From positions 3,943,501-4,007,500 of the forward strand of contig NZ_CP007511.1 in assembly GCF_000818015.1 (NCBI RefSeq): 64,000 nucleotides of DNA. The letters run 5' to 3'. The notes beneath the pieces are model-generated. The model had not been told where the DNA came from. It ran no database searches and saw nothing but the letters and a program-made list of their open reading frames with translations. The translations under genes were made by a program, and so were the position numbers. Of this stretch, positions 40,632-49,850 are shown piece after piece; position 1 is the first letter of the stretch; every line of letters starts with the position of its first letter. The stretch comes from Stutzerimonas balearica DSM 6083 (GTDB lineage Bacteria > Pseudomonadota > Gammaproteobacteria > Pseudomonadales > Pseudomonadaceae).

Positions 40632-42629
40632 TCAGTCTTCCAGCAGCTCTTCGGCCACCGCGAGGATGTTGTCGACGGTGAAGCCGAATTCCTCGAACAG
40701 CTGGCCGGCCGGGGCCGACTCGCCGTAGGTGGTCATGCCGATGATGCGGCCATCGAGACCGGCATACTTGTACCAGTAGTCCGCGTGGGCCGCTTCGATG
40801 GCGATACGCGCGCCAACTTCGACCGGCAGCACCTGTTGCTTGTAGGCCGCGTCCTGGCTATCGAACACGCTGGTGCAAGGCATCGAGACGACGCGCACCT
40901 TGCGGCCCTGCTCGGTCAGCTTGTCGGCGGCCTGCACCGCCAGGCTGACTTCCGAACCGGTGGCGATGAGGATCAGCTCCGGCTCGCCGACGCAGTTCTT
41001 CAGGATGTAGCCGCCGCGCGCGATGGCCGCCTCGGTTTCGTTGTCGCGCACATGGAACGGCAGATTCTGCCGCGAGAAGATCAGCGCGCTCGGGCCATCC
41101 TTGCGCTCGACCGCGTACTTCCAGGCGACCGCCGACTCGACGGTGTCGGCCGGGCGCCAGGTATCCAGGTTCGGCGTCATGCGCAGGCTGGCCAGCTGCT
41201 CGACCGGCTGGTGGGTCGGGCCGTCTTCGCCCAGGCCAATGGAGTCGTGGGTGAACACGTAGATCACCCGCTGCTTCATCAGCGCCGACATGCGCACCGC
41301 ATTACGGGCGTACTCCATGAACATCAGGAAGGTCGCGCCGTAGGGAATCAGGCCACCGTGCAGGGCGACGCCGTTCATGATCGCCGCCATGCCGAACTCG
41401 CGCACGCCGTAGTACATGTAGTTGCCCGAGGCATCTTCCTGTACCACCGGCTTGCAGCCCTTCCACAGGGTCAGGTTGGAACCGGCGAGGTCCGCCGAGC
41501 CGCCGAGCAGTTCGGGCAGCAGCGGGCCGAAGGCATTCAGGCAGTTCTGGCTGGCCTTGCGGCTGGCGATGGTTTCGCCTTTGTTGGCCACTTCACGGAT
41601 GAACTCGCTGGCCTTCTCGGCGAAGTCAGCCGGCAGCTCACCGGCCATGCGCCGCTTGAATTCGGCCGCCAGGGCCGGGAACTCGCTCTCGTAGGCGGCG
41701 AAGCGCTTGTTCCACTCGTTCTCGGCGTCGGCACCCTTCTGCTTGGCGTCCCACTCGGCATAGATCTCGGCCGGGATTTCGAACGGGCCGTAGTTCCAGC
41801 CCAGCGCCTCGCGGGTCAGGGCGATCTCGGCATCGCCGAGGGCGGCGCCGTGGGACTCTTCCTTGCCCTGCTTGTTCGGCGAGCCGAAGCCGATGATGGT
41901 CTTGCAGCAGATCAGCGTCGGCCGGTCGCTCTTGCGCGCGGTCTCGATGGCGATCTGGATCTCGTCGGCGTCGTGGCCGTTGACGTTGCGGATCACCTGC
42001 CAGCCATAGGCCTCGAAGCGGCGCGGGGTGTCGTCGGTGAACCAGCCATGCACCTCACCGTCGATGGAGATGCCGTTGTCGTCGTAGAAGGCGACCAGCT
42101 TGTTCAGGCCGAGGGTGCCGGCCAGCGAGCAGACCTCGTGGCTGATGCCTTCCATCATGCAGCCGTCGCCGAGGAACACGTAGGTGTGGTGGTCGACGAT
42201 CTCGTGGCCCGGACGGTTGAACTGCGCCGCCATGATCTTCTCGGCAAGCGCGAAACCGACGGCGTTGGCAATGCCCTGGCCGAGCGGGCCGGTGGTGGTC
42301 TCGACGCCGGCGGTGTAGCCGAACTCGGGGTGGCCCGGCGTCTTGCTGTGCAGCTGGCGGAAGTTCTTCAGGTCATCGATCGACAGGTCGTAGCCGGTCA
42401 GGTGCAGCAGTGAGTAGATCAGCATCGAGCCGTGGCCGTTGGACAGCACGAAGCGGTCACGGTCGGCCCACTTGGGATTGGTCGGGCTGTGCTTGAGGTG
42501 GTCGCGCCAGAGCACTTCGGCGATGTCCGCCATGCCCATGGGGGCACCCGGATGGCCGCTGTTGGCTTTCTGCACGGCATCCATGCTGAGGGCGCGGATG
42601 GCATTGGCTCGCTCACGACGGCTGGGCAT
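40632..42629 (-). CDS. tkt: transketolase
   Basis: 665 residues from ATG 42629. Thiamine-diphosphate enzyme: N-terminal [38 protein letters not shown] with catalytic His, cofactor-binding [32 protein letters not shown], pyrimidine-domain [19 protein letters not shown] and [25 protein letters not shown]. It exchanges two-carbon units between ketose and aldose phosphates in the non-oxidative pentose phosphate pathway. It heads the tkt-epd-pgk block and produces the erythrose 4-phosphate used by the next enzyme. In P. aeruginosa tkt is near metK; here a LysR/oxygenase/exporter module separates them. Confidence 0.98.
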   Translation of the reverse strand: MPSRRERANAIRALSMDAVQKANSGHPGAPMGMADIAEVLWRDHLKHSPTNPKWADRDRFVLSNGHGSMLIYSLLHLTGYDLSIDDLKNFRQLHSKTPGHPEFGYTAGVETTTGPLGQGIANAVGFALAEKIMAAQFNRPGHEIVDHHTYVFLGDGCMMEGISHEVCSLAGTLGLNKLVAFYDDNGISIDGEVHGWFTDDTPRRFEAYGWQVIRNVNGHDADEIQIAIETARKSDRPTLICCKTIIGFGSPNKQGKEESHGAALGDAEIALTREALGWNYGPFEIPAEIYAEWDAKQKGADAENEWNKRFAAYESEFPALAAEFKRRMAGELPADFAEKASEFIREVANKGETIASRKASQNCLNAFGPLLPELLGGSADLAGSNLTLWKGCKPVVQEDASGNYMYYGVREFGMAAIMNGVALHGGLIPYGATFLMFMEYARNAVRMSALMKQRVIYVFTHDSIGLGEDGPTHQPVEQLASLRMTPNLDTWRPADTVESAVAWKYAVERKDGPSALIFSRQNLPFHVRDNETEAAIARGGYILKNCVGEPELILIATGSEVSLAVQAADKLTEQGRKVRVVSMPCTSVFDSQDAAYKQQVLPVEVGARIAIEAAHADYWYKYAGLDGRIIGMTTYGESAPAGQLFEEFGFTVDNILAVAEELLED

Positions 42630-42741
42630 CGCTGAATCTCCTGCGGGGGGTGGTACTGAGAAAAAGGCCACTATTTTCCCCTACCGGGACCGCAAGGGGC
42701 AATGACCGGATGGACGAACAACGGCCGTGACCAGCCGCCGC

Positions 42742-43680
42742 TCAGTCGAGCAGCTGTACGCCCAGCCCCTGCACGTCGGGCAGGTGGGCGAGCAAGTAGT
42801 CCTTCAGTCGCGCCAGCACCGGATGGCGATCGCCACGCGCCGGCCAGACCAGGTAGTAGCTGTCCCCCGAGCGCACCGCACGGTCGAACGGCAACGCCAG
42901 GGTGCCATGCTTGAGGTCGGCGGCCACCAGCGCCAGATCGCCGATCGACACCCCGTGCCCCTGCGCCGCGGCAGAAATGCCGAGCTCCAGCGTGTCGAAC
43001 AGCTTGCCCTGCTGCCAGGCGATCGTCTGGCCCAGCCCGACCCGCTCGAGCCAGCGCCGCCAGTCGCGGCAGTCACGCGACGGGTGGATCAGCTCGGCGC
43101 TGGCCAGGCGCGCCGCATCCCAGGGTTGATCGCCCAGCAACGCCGGCGCGCAGACCGGCACCAGCCATTCGTCGAACAGCTTCAGGTGCTTCCAGTCCGG
43201 GGCAAAGCTGCCGTTGCCCAGCAGCACCGCGCAGTCGAAGGGCTCGCCGTCGAAATCCACCGCATCGAGGTCCATCCAGGCGCTGGTCAGCTGTACGCGC
43301 GCCTGCGGCTGGTCGAGGCGAAAGGTTTCCAGCACGTCGAGCAGCCAGCGCATGGTCAGCGTGGTCGGCGCCTTCAGGCGCAACGCGCCCTCCTGGCGAC
43401 TCACCGCAACGCAGGCGTTCTCGATGGTGCGAAAACCCACCTTGAGCTCCTGCGCCAGCACGCGTCCGGCGTCGGTCAGCGACAGGCGCGGGCCGCGGCG
43501 CTCGAACAGCTGGCAGCCCAGGCTCTGCTCGAGGGTGCGCACGTGCCGGCTGACCGCGCTCTGGGTGATGCACAGGCTCAGCCCCGCCTCGGTGAAAGAG
43601 CCCAGCCGCGCAGCCGCCTCGAACGCACGCAAGGCATAGAGCGGCGGCATGCGCGGCGCGCCGGCGGCCGAATCAGGCAT
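42742..43680 (-). CDS. LysR-family transcriptional regulator, GcvA-like
   Basis: 312 residues. N-terminal winged helix (LYALRAFEAAARLGSFTEAGLSLCITQSAVSRHVRTLEQSLGCQLFERR) followed by the type 2 periplasmic-binding-like effector domain (about 100-300, starting at GALRLKAPTTLTMRWLLDVLETF). The style of the helix-turn-helix and effector domain is that of GcvA-like LysR proteins. It is divergent from the 2-oxoglutarate oxygenase gene with about 120 bp between, so it is the likely regulator of the oxygenase-exporter operon. The effector is unknown, plausibly an amino acid. Confidence 0.92.
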   Translation of the reverse strand: MPDSAAGAPRMPPLYALRAFEAAARLGSFTEAGLSLCITQSAVSRHVRTLEQSLGCQLFERRGPRLSLTDAGRVLAQELKVGFRTIENACVAVSRQEGALRLKAPTTLTMRWLLDVLETFRLDQPQARVQLTSAWMDLDAVDFDGEPFDCAVLLGNGSFAPDWKHLKLFDEWLVPVCAPALLGDQPWDAARLASAELIHPSRDCRDWRRWLERVGLGQTIAWQQGKLFDTLELGISAAAQGHGVSIGDLALVAADLKHGTLALPFDRAVRSGDSYYLVWPARGDRHPVLARLKDYLLAHLPDVQGLGVQLLD

Positions 43681-43800
43681 GACTAAAACTCATCCTTGCC
43701 GCTGCTTTTTTCCATTTTTCCAACCCCTTGGCCCCTGTCGATACTGCGCCGGCGCCGCCTGTATGGCGCCTCCAACAATCAGATCGCAGGGAAGGATGAC

Positions 43801-44697
43801 ATGCTCGACGAACAAATTGACCATCTGCTGACCACGGCCATTCGCAACGGCGGCCTGACGCCCGAGCAGATCGCGCGGATCGTCGACTTCCGGCTGTTCG
43901 GCAACCGGCGCGGCTACCTGCTGCTCGAAGACCTGCCGATCGGCGACATCCCGGCGACACCGCAAAGCCGCGACGCACTCGGCAAGCCGGATCAGCGCAG
44001 CGAGCATCTGCTGCTGCAGGCAACCGCCCTGCTGGGCGAGCCCATCGGCTACCGCCAGGAGTCGGACGGCAGCCTGGTCAACAACTTCTTCCCGCAGCGA
44101 GCGCAGGCCCGCGCCGCGACCTCCGACAGCTTCGATACCGAGCTGGACCTGCACACCGAGAATGCCTTTCACGCCGTGCTGCCCGACTACCTGGTCCTGC
44201 TGTGCCTGCGCCAGGACCCGGCCGCCGAAGCGGTCACCTACATCGCCTCGGTGGATACCCTCCTCGAGCGGCTGAATTACGAAGAGCAGGCCTTCTTCCT
44301 GCGCGAGCCGTACAACTTCCTTTCCGACTACGGACCCGAGGGCAAGAACCAGCGCATCGACATCGACCGCCATCAGACCGTGCTGTACGGAGACCCCGAC
44401 AGGCCGTTTATGCGTTTGGACCCGCAGTTCATGCTGGCCTTCAGCGATCATTCGCGCGCCCGGCTGGAACATCTGCGGGCGGTAGCCTGGGAGGTCGCCG
44501 AGCCGGTGCGCCTGTGCACTGGCGACCTGCTGATCATCGACAACCGCCGCACCGCCCACGCGCGCAGCCCGTTCAGCGCGACCTTTGATGGCACCGATCG
44601 CTGGATGCAGCGCGCCTTCGCGATCGGCAGCGCAAACCTCTACACCGAACGGCTGGGACGCCGCTCGCGGGTATACGACCTGGTGACCGAGCTATGA
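43801..44697 (+). CDS. Fe(II)/2-oxoglutarate-dependent oxygenase, clavaminate-synthase/VioC-like
   Basis: 298 residues from ATG 43801 (GGAAGG upstream). A TauD-superfamily fold of the AsnO/VioC/clavaminate synthase branch: the iron ligands are His118 and Glu120 in DLHTENAFHAV, an HxE variant typical of that branch, plus a distal His253 in GDLLIIDNRRTAHARSPF. YDGTDRW-like FDGTDRWMQRAF supplies the 2-oxoglutarate-binding Arg. Characterised relatives hydroxylate free L-amino acids such as Asn, Arg or Lys at carbon 3 or 4, so a free amino acid is the probable substrate. Its stop overlaps the LysE-type exporter start (ATGA). The exact substrate is not known. Confidence 0.87.
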   Translation: MLDEQIDHLLTTAIRNGGLTPEQIARIVDFRLFGNRRGYLLLEDLPIGDIPATPQSRDALGKPDQRSEHLLLQATALLGEPIGYRQESDGSLVNNFFPQRAQARAATSDSFDTELDLHTENAFHAVLPDYLVLLCLRQDPAAEAVTYIASVDTLLERLNYEEQAFFLREPYNFLSDYGPEGKNQRIDIDRHQTVLYGDPDRPFMRLDPQFMLAFSDHSRARLEHLRAVAWEVAEPVRLCTGDLLIIDNRRTAHARSPFSATFDGTDRWMQRAFAIGSANLYTERLGRRSRVYDLVTEL

Positions 44698-45296
44698 ACG
44701 CCACCTACCTCGCTTTCGCCGCCGCCGTCGCCCTGCTGATCGCCTCGCCGGGCCCGGTGGTCGCCCTGGTGGTCGCCGATGCCCGGCGGGCCTGGCCGCT
44801 GTGGACCATTCTGGGCGGTGTGCTCTCGGCACAGCTGCTGCTGATCTGCGCCCTGCTGATGATCTACCTGGCGATGGACATCGAGCCGGTGGTGGTCGAA
44901 TGGGGCCAGGTCATCGGCGGGCTCTACCTGATCTGGCTCGGTTGCGACGGCCTGTGCGGCGGCGGCAGCGAAGCAGCCGCGACCGGGCGGGGCGATTCGC
45001 ACTATTTCTGGCGGGCGCTGGCGGTCGGCCTATCGAACCCCAAGGACATCCTGTTCTTTCTGGCCTTTCTGCCCGGCTTCATCCTGCCCGCCGAGCCGTT
45101 CGCGCCACAGGCGGCGATGCTGATCGTCATCTGGGCGGTGATCGATATCAGCATCCTGATCGCCTACGGCCTGCTGTCCCGGCAGATCAGCGGCAGCCGG
45201 CGCATCCAGCAGCTGCTCGATGTGCTGCCCAACTACTTCCTGCTCGGGCTCGGCCTGATCTCCTGTTCGCTGGGCATCACCCGGCTGCTGCACTGA
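44694..45296 (+). CDS. LysE/RhtB-family amino-acid exporter
   Basis: 200 residues with six hydrophobic helices. The N-terminal LIASPGPVVALVVADARRAW and the central ALAVGLSNPKDILFFLAFLPGFI are family hallmarks (SPGP and NPK motifs). Such inner-membrane exporters expel lysine, homoserine, threonine or other amino acids. The start overlaps the oxygenase stop by four bases, so enzyme and exporter are co-translated, suggesting that the enzyme's product is exported. It is followed by the 38-bp palindrome in front of the ArsR-methyltransferase gene. Confidence 0.9.
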   Translation: MNATYLAFAAAVALLIASPGPVVALVVADARRAWPLWTILGGVLSAQLLLICALLMIYLAMDIEPVVVEWGQVIGGLYLIWLGCDGLCGGGSEAAATGRGDSHYFWRALAVGLSNPKDILFFLAFLPGFILPAEPFAPQAAMLIVIWAVIDISILIAYGLLSRQISGSRRIQQLLDVLPNYFLLGLGLISCSLGITRLLH

Positions 45297-45311
45297 GGCG
45301 GCTGCAGTGCG

Positions 45312-45349
45312 GCAAGGCCAATATCAAAACTTTTTGATATTGGCCTTGC
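45312..45349. promoter_or_regulatory. 38-bp palindrome, putative operator of the SahR-like gene and metK
   Basis: GCAAGGCCAATATCAAAA, two bases, TTTTGATATTGGCCTTGC: an 18-bp perfect inverted repeat ending 34 bp before the ArsR-methyltransferase start. The central ATATCAAAA...TTTTGATAT is the kind of AT-rich dyad that ArsR-family regulators bind. The protein encoded downstream is the obvious candidate binder (autoregulation, including metK). It could alternatively act as a terminator stem for the LysE gene, but lacks a good T tract. Confidence 0.65.
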
Positions 45350-45383
45350 TGGTCGAAAAATAGCCGACTAGACTGCGCGGCTT

Positions 45384-46385
45384 ATGAGCCTGCGTATATC
45401 CCAGATCCGTTTCGATGCCTGCGACCAGCTGGCCGCCCTGTGCAAGGCCGGCGGCGACGCCCTGCGCCTGAATGTGCTGCGCGTGCTGGCCAACGACTCG
45501 TTCGGTGTACTGGAACTGGCGCAGATTTTCGCGACCGGCCAGTCCGGCATCAGTCATCACCTCAAGGTGCTGACCCAGGCCGGGCTGCTGGCGACACGGC
45601 GTGAGGGCAACGCGATCTTCTACCGGCGCCACCTGCCGCAGCCGGACGCCCTCGGCGGCGCGCTGCACGCAGCCCTGTTGGAGGAGGTCGACCGCCTCGA
45701 GCTGCCGGAGGCGGTACAGGCGCGTGTCGCCAAGGTGCACGCCCAGCGCAGCGCGGTCAGCGAGGATTTCTTCGCGCGCATGGCCGGCAGCTTCCAGGCT
45801 CGGCAAGACCTGATCGCCGGCCTGCCGCAATACCGTGACAGCGTGGTGGCCCTGCTCGACGCCTTGAGCTTCGAAGCCGGCGCCACGGCACTGGAAGTCG
45901 GTCCCGGCGACGGCAGCTTTCTGCCGGAGCTGGCCGGTCGCTTCACCCGTGTCACGGCGCTGGACAACAGCCCGGCCATGCTCGACCTGGCCCGGGCCCG
46001 CTGTACCGAGGAGGGCCTCGGCAATGTCGAACTGCGCCTCGCCGACGCCCTGCAGGATCACTGCCCTCCCGCCGACTGCGTAGTGCTGAACATGGTGCTG
46101 CACCACCTGGCCGCGCCGGGTGAAGCGCTGAAACAGCTGGCACGGCTGGTCAAGGCGGGCGGCAGCCTGCTGGTCACCGAGCTGTGCAGCCACAACCAGA
46201 GCTGGGCCAGGGAGGCCTGCGGCGATCTCTGGCTGGGCTTCGAACAGGACGACCTGGCCCGTTGGGCCGATGCCGCGGGGCTCACGCCCGGCGAGAGTCT
46301 CTACATTGGCTTGAAGAACGGTTTTCAGATCCAGGTCCGGTCGTTTGCCCGGCCCGCCGCTGACGACCGCCTCACCCACCGGTAA
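45384..46385 (+). CDS. ArsR-family regulator fused to SAM-dependent methyltransferase domain (SahR-like)
   Basis: 333 residues. N-terminal ArsR winged helix (LRLNVLRVLANDSFGVLELAQIFATGQSGISHHLKVLTQAGLLATRREGNAIFY, about 28-82) and a C-terminal class I methyltransferase fold (ALEVGPGDGSFLPELAGRFTRVTALDNSPAMLDLAR, about 170-205). This architecture is that of SahR, described as a regulator of methionine-cycle genes that senses S-adenosylhomocysteine through its methyltransferase-like domain. metK begins 15 bp downstream, so regulator and SAM synthetase form an operon. A 38-bp palindrome lies directly upstream. The SahR identity is inferred from architecture and context. Confidence 0.88.
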   Translation: MSLRISQIRFDACDQLAALCKAGGDALRLNVLRVLANDSFGVLELAQIFATGQSGISHHLKVLTQAGLLATRREGNAIFYRRHLPQPDALGGALHAALLEEVDRLELPEAVQARVAKVHAQRSAVSEDFFARMAGSFQARQDLIAGLPQYRDSVVALLDALSFEAGATALEVGPGDGSFLPELAGRFTRVTALDNSPAMLDLARARCTEEGLGNVELRLADALQDHCPPADCVVLNMVLHHLAAPGEALKQLARLVKAGGSLLVTELCSHNQSWAREACGDLWLGFEQDDLARWADAAGLTPGESLYIGLKNGFQIQVRSFARPAADDRLTHR

Positions 46386-46400
46386 TTAGGAAACCGATAG

Positions 46401-47591
46401 ATGAGCGAATACTCGATTTTCACCTCCGAGTCCGTATCCGAAGGGCATCCGGACAAGATCGCCGATCAGATCTCCGATGCGGTGCTCGACGCCATCATCG
46501 CCGAGGACAAGCACGCCCGCGTGGCCTGCGAAACCCTGGTCAAGACCGGTGTGGCCATCGTTGCCGGTGAAGTGACCACCAGTGCCTGGGTCGACCTGGA
46601 GCAGCTGGTGCGTGACGTCATCGTCGACATCGGCTACAACAGCTCGGAGGTCGGTTTCGACGGCGCCACCTGCGGCATCATCAACATCATCGGCAAGCAG
46701 TCGGTGGATATCGCCCAGGGCGTCGACCGCACCAAGCCGGAAGACCAGGGTGCCGGCGACCAGGGCCTGATGTTCGGCTACGCCAGCAACGAGACCGACG
46801 TGCTGATGCCGGCGCCGATCCGTTTCTCCCACGCGCTGGTCGAGCGCCAGGCCGAGGCGCGCAAGAACGGCCTGCTGCCGTGGCTGCGCCCGGATGCCAA
46901 GAGCCAGGTCACCTGCCGCTACGAGAACGGCAAGGTCGCCGGTATCGATGCCGTGGTGCTGTCGACCCAGCACAACCCCGACGTCAAGCAGAGCGACCTG
47001 CGCGAAGCGGTGATGGAGCTGATCATCAAGCACAGCCTGCCGGCCGAGTTGCTGCACAAGGACACCCAGTACCACATCAACCCGACCGGCCAGTTCGTCA
47101 TCGGCGGCCCGGTCGGCGACTGCGGCCTGACCGGACGCAAGATCATCGTCGACACCTACGGCGGCATGGCCCGCCACGGCGGCGGCGCCTTCTCCGGCAA
47201 GGACCCGTCCAAGGTCGACCGCAGCGCCGCCTACGCCGGCCGCTACGTGGCGAAGAACATCGTTGCCGCGGGCCTGGCCGAGCGCTGCGAGATTCAGGTC
47301 TCCTACGCCATCGGTGTGGCCCAGCCGACCTCCATCTCGCTGAACACCTTTGGCACCGGCAAGATCGGCGACGACAAGATCATCGCCCTGGTGCGCGAGC
47401 ACTTCGACCTGCGCCCCTACGCCATCACCCGCATGCTCGACCTGCTGCACCCGATGTATCGCGCCACCGCGGCCTACGGCCACTTCGGCCGCAACCCCTA
47501 CGAAATGACGGTGGGTGCCGACACCTTCACCGCCTTCACCTGGGAACGCACCGACAAGGCCGACGCCCTGCGCGCGGCAGCGGGACTGTAA
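46401..47591 (+). CDS. metK: S-adenosylmethionine synthetase
   Basis: 396 residues, normal length. Signature blocks: [25 protein letters not shown], the nonapeptide-like [12 protein letters not shown] and the P-loop-like [34 protein letters not shown]. It makes SAM from methionine and ATP. It lies 15 bp after the SahR-like gene. With ahcY and metF about 11 kb downstream, it completes most of the activated-methyl cycle; no methionine synthase gene is in the window. An 18-bp perfect hairpin 20 bp after the stop may end or stabilise the transcript. Confidence 0.99.
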   Translation: MSEYSIFTSESVSEGHPDKIADQISDAVLDAIIAEDKHARVACETLVKTGVAIVAGEVTTSAWVDLEQLVRDVIVDIGYNSSEVGFDGATCGIINIIGKQSVDIAQGVDRTKPEDQGAGDQGLMFGYASNETDVLMPAPIRFSHALVERQAEARKNGLLPWLRPDAKSQVTCRYENGKVAGIDAVVLSTQHNPDVKQSDLREAVMELIIKHSLPAELLHKDTQYHINPTGQFVIGGPVGDCGLTGRKIIVDTYGGMARHGGGAFSGKDPSKVDRSAAYAGRYVAKNIVAAGLAERCEIQVSYAIGVAQPTSISLNTFGTGKIGDDKIIALVREHFDLRPYAITRMLDLLHPMYRATAAYGHFGRNPYEMTVGADTFTAFTWERTDKADALRAAAGL

Positions 47592-47610
47592 AGCAGCTGC
47601 AAGCTACAAG

Positions 47611-47654
47611 CGAGCGTAGGGTGGATGTTGCCTTTTACATCCACCCTACGCTCG
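47611..47654. repeat. dispersed hairpin repeat (GTAGGGTGGAT type) after metK
   Basis: CGAGCGTAGGGTGGATGT and its exact complement ACATCCACCCTACGCTCG, an 18-bp perfect stem with an eight-base loop, 20 bp after the metK stop. It shares GTAGGGTGGATG with the element at 40594. Confidence 0.88.
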
Positions 47655-47778
47655 TCGGGTCGGTGAAGCGTGACCCCACCTACAGCTGCAAGCGAAGAAC
47701 CAGTGTGGCTGCTGGCCATGCTTTTTGCAGCTTGTGGCTTGAAGCTCATCACTGCTTTTGCAAGCCTCAAGCTGCAAG

Positions 47779-47815
47779 AAAAGCCCCGCCGGCGAAGGTC
47801 GTACGGGGCTTTTTG
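47779..47815. terminator. intrinsic terminator upstream of the PAAR effector gene
   Basis: AAAAGCCCCG pairs with CGGGGCTTTT around a 15-base loop; a T run follows on the plus strand, and an A run precedes it, so it can work in both directions. It insulates the effector gene from metK. Confidence 0.85.
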
Positions 47816-47951
47816 CATTCCGCTACTGCGCAAGTTCTGGCGCAACCAGCTTGCAACCCGCGAACCAGTCCATAAAAAACCGAGCGGCGTTTGCGTTCGC
47901 CATTGCCCGTGCGGCAAGGTACCGGCTCGCATACCGATAGGGAGATTGGTC

Positions 47952-49850
47952 ATGTCCGGCAAACCCGCCGCCCGCCTCGGCGACGCCACTTCCTGCCCGA
48001 AGAAGGGGCATGGCGACAACCCCATCGCCAGCGGCTCGCCCGATGTCTTCTTCGACGGCCTGCCCGCCGCCCGCGCCGGCGATACCACCGCATGCGGCAG
48101 CACCCTGACGAGCAACCTCATCCCCAACGTGCTGATCAATGGCAAACCAGCCGCCACCCTGGGCAGCCTCGGCGACCACGGCAGCGTGGTGATCGGCGGC
48201 TCGGGCACCGTCATCATCGGCACCTCGCACACCCCGGCGCCCTTCGTGCCGCCCGAGCCGCTGAACCTCGACGGCGCGCCTGTGGCACGGGCGCCCGCCG
48301 CGCCGGAACTGCCGCAACGACCAGCGTCGCCCAATGCCCGCGCCTGGCAGCAGGAGCCCGGCGATCCCGCGCCGTACGGGCTGGAAGAGGAAGACGAGGA
48401 GGAAGAGCTGGGCAGCCGCCAGGCCGTCACCCTGCGCATCGGCGTGTTCTTCGACGGCACCGGCAACAATGCCGCCAACAGCGCCATCGGCGCCCAGTGC
48501 CGCGCACCCGCGCTCGGCCTCGGCGAGCAGGAGGCCCTGGCCATGGTCCAGCGCTGCGAAGCGCATCATCTCGACCCGGACAGCAGCTATGCCAACGATG
48601 TGAGCAATATCTGGCGGTTGTATGAGTTGTACCGCGACGAACCGGTACCCAAGGAAGCAGGAAATCCCAGCATTTTCCGCGTCTATGTCACGGGTGTCGG
48701 TACGACCACCGGCAAGCCGGACACCCGCTTTCCCGGCCAGGCCTTCGGTCGCGGCGCGACGGGGGTGCTGGCCAAGGTCGACGAAGGCCTGACGCTTCTC
48801 GCACAAGCCCTGGACAGTTTCGAAGAGGAAAACCCCGGCTCCACTCCGGCCAAGCTGGAACTGGATCTCTTCGGTTTCAGCCGCGGCGCGGCGGCGGCCC
48901 GGCATTTCGCCAATCAGATCCTCCTGCGCGAGCGGGGACCATTGGGCACATTGCGCCGCGCGGGCAAGCTCGGCCTGGTATCCGGCTTCGACTGGCGGGA
49001 CGACGTCGTCATCAACTTCATCGGCCTGTTCGATACCGTGGCCGCCCTCGGCGGCTGGGACGACTGGGGCGATCCCAGCGATAACGTCAACGGCGGTATC
49101 GACCTTTATCTGGCGCCCGATGCGGCCCGCCAGGTGGTGCATCTGGTCGCCCGCGACGAATACCGGCGCAATTTCGCCCTCAACCAGGTTGCCCCGCCGC
49201 ACTGGGAAATCGTCCTGCCCGGCGCCCATTCGGACCTGGGCGGCGGCTATCCGCCGCTGGACAGCGAGCGGCTCTACCCGATACGCCCGCGCAGCAACTG
49301 GGTCAGCCGGGCGACCAGCCCATTCAGCACCCTGGCCTACCAGCAGGCGCAACGCGATACCGAATATGCCCGCCAGGCCGACCTGCTCGACCCGCAGGAC
49401 CGTACCGCGCGGCTGGAAACGGACGTCTGGGAACACTTCACACCCTTCAGCGGCGGGCGTAGTGACCAGATGAAATACGTGCTGGCGGCGCCCTATCTGG
49501 AGCGCCGGGTTTATGGACATCTTTCGCGGGTGTATATGCGGGTCATGCATGCGCTGGCGGTGGAGGCAGGCGTCCCGCTCGACTTCATCGACGAGCAAGA
49601 CAGTAAACTCTCTCTACCCGCAGAGCTTGTACCTATCAGCGACAAGCTGCTGGCCTGGGCCAGAAGCGGCAGCGGCGCGCTGGATATGGAAGAGGAACGC
49701 CTGCTGCGCCAGCGCTACGTCCATCTGTCGGCCAACTGGAATGCCGCCGCCGGACGTGGCGGCAGTGTGCTCGATGTGATCTTCGTCAATGCCCCGGCCG
49801 AGCGCGGACGGAGACGCCATGCCGACAGGCCCCGGGAGAAAAAGCGATGA
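47952..49850 (+). CDS. T6SS effector: PAAR domain fused to DUF2235 (Tle1-like) phospholipase
   Basis: 632 residues from ATG 47952 (AGGGAG upstream). An N-terminal PAAR domain (1-95: GSPDVFFDGLPAARAGDTTACG ... GSGTVIIGTSHTP) caps the VgrG spike tip. A Pro/Ala and acidic linker (96-155) leads to a DUF2235 alpha/beta hydrolase starting at LRIGVFFDGTGNNAAN. Candidate catalytic residues are Ser310 in GFSRG, Asp in GLFDTVAA and His in GAHSDLGGGYP. DUF2235 covers the Tle1 phospholipase A effectors delivered by T6SS into target cells. There is no signal peptide. The stop overlaps the start of the DUF2931 lipoprotein gene, the expected immunity partner. Confidence 0.93.
   Translation: MSGKPAARLGDATSCPKKGHGDNPIASGSPDVFFDGLPAARAGDTTACGSTLTSNLIPNVLINGKPAATLGSLGDHGSVVIGGSGTVIIGTSHTPAPFVPPEPLNLDGAPVARAPAAPELPQRPASPNARAWQQEPGDPAPYGLEEEDEEEELGSRQAVTLRIGVFFDGTGNNAANSAIGAQCRAPALGLGEQEALAMVQRCEAHHLDPDSSYANDVSNIWRLYELYRDEPVPKEAGNPSIFRVYVTGVGTTTGKPDTRFPGQAFGRGATGVLAKVDEGLTLLAQALDSFEEENPGSTPAKLELDLFGFSRGAAAARHFANQILLRERGPLGTLRRAGKLGLVSGFDWRDDVVINFIGLFDTVAALGGWDDWGDPSDNVNGGIDLYLAPDAARQVVHLVARDEYRRNFALNQVAPPHWEIVLPGAHSDLGGGYPPLDSERLYPIRPRSNWVSRATSPFSTLAYQQAQRDTEYARQADLLDPQDRTARLETDVWEHFTPFSGGRSDQMKYVLAAPYLERRVYGHLSRVYMRVMHALAVEAGVPLDFIDEQDSKLSLPAELVPISDKLLAWARSGSGALDMEEERLLRQRYVHLSANWNAAAGRGGSVLDVIFVNAPAERGRRRHADRPREKKR

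Larger units (their letters stand above)
47592..47951. other. 360-bp intergenic region rich in inverted repeats
   Basis: No gene is evident between metK and the PAAR effector. It holds the 18-bp hairpin at 47611-47654, then several copies of an AGCTGCAAGC-type sequence in both orientations. One of these forms a long imperfect hairpin (left arm 47721-47745, right arm 47754-47783). A terminator follows at 47779-47815. AGCTTGCAGCTTG-like elements are common intergenic repeats in pseudomonads. A frame open through the last part merely extends the effector gene upstream and has no family sequence. Confidence 0.7.

Noticed and set aside
45312..45349. The 38-bp palindrome as an intrinsic terminator of the LysE gene
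   Set aside because: The stem has a two-base centre and no T tract after it; its place directly before an ArsR-type gene fits an operator better.
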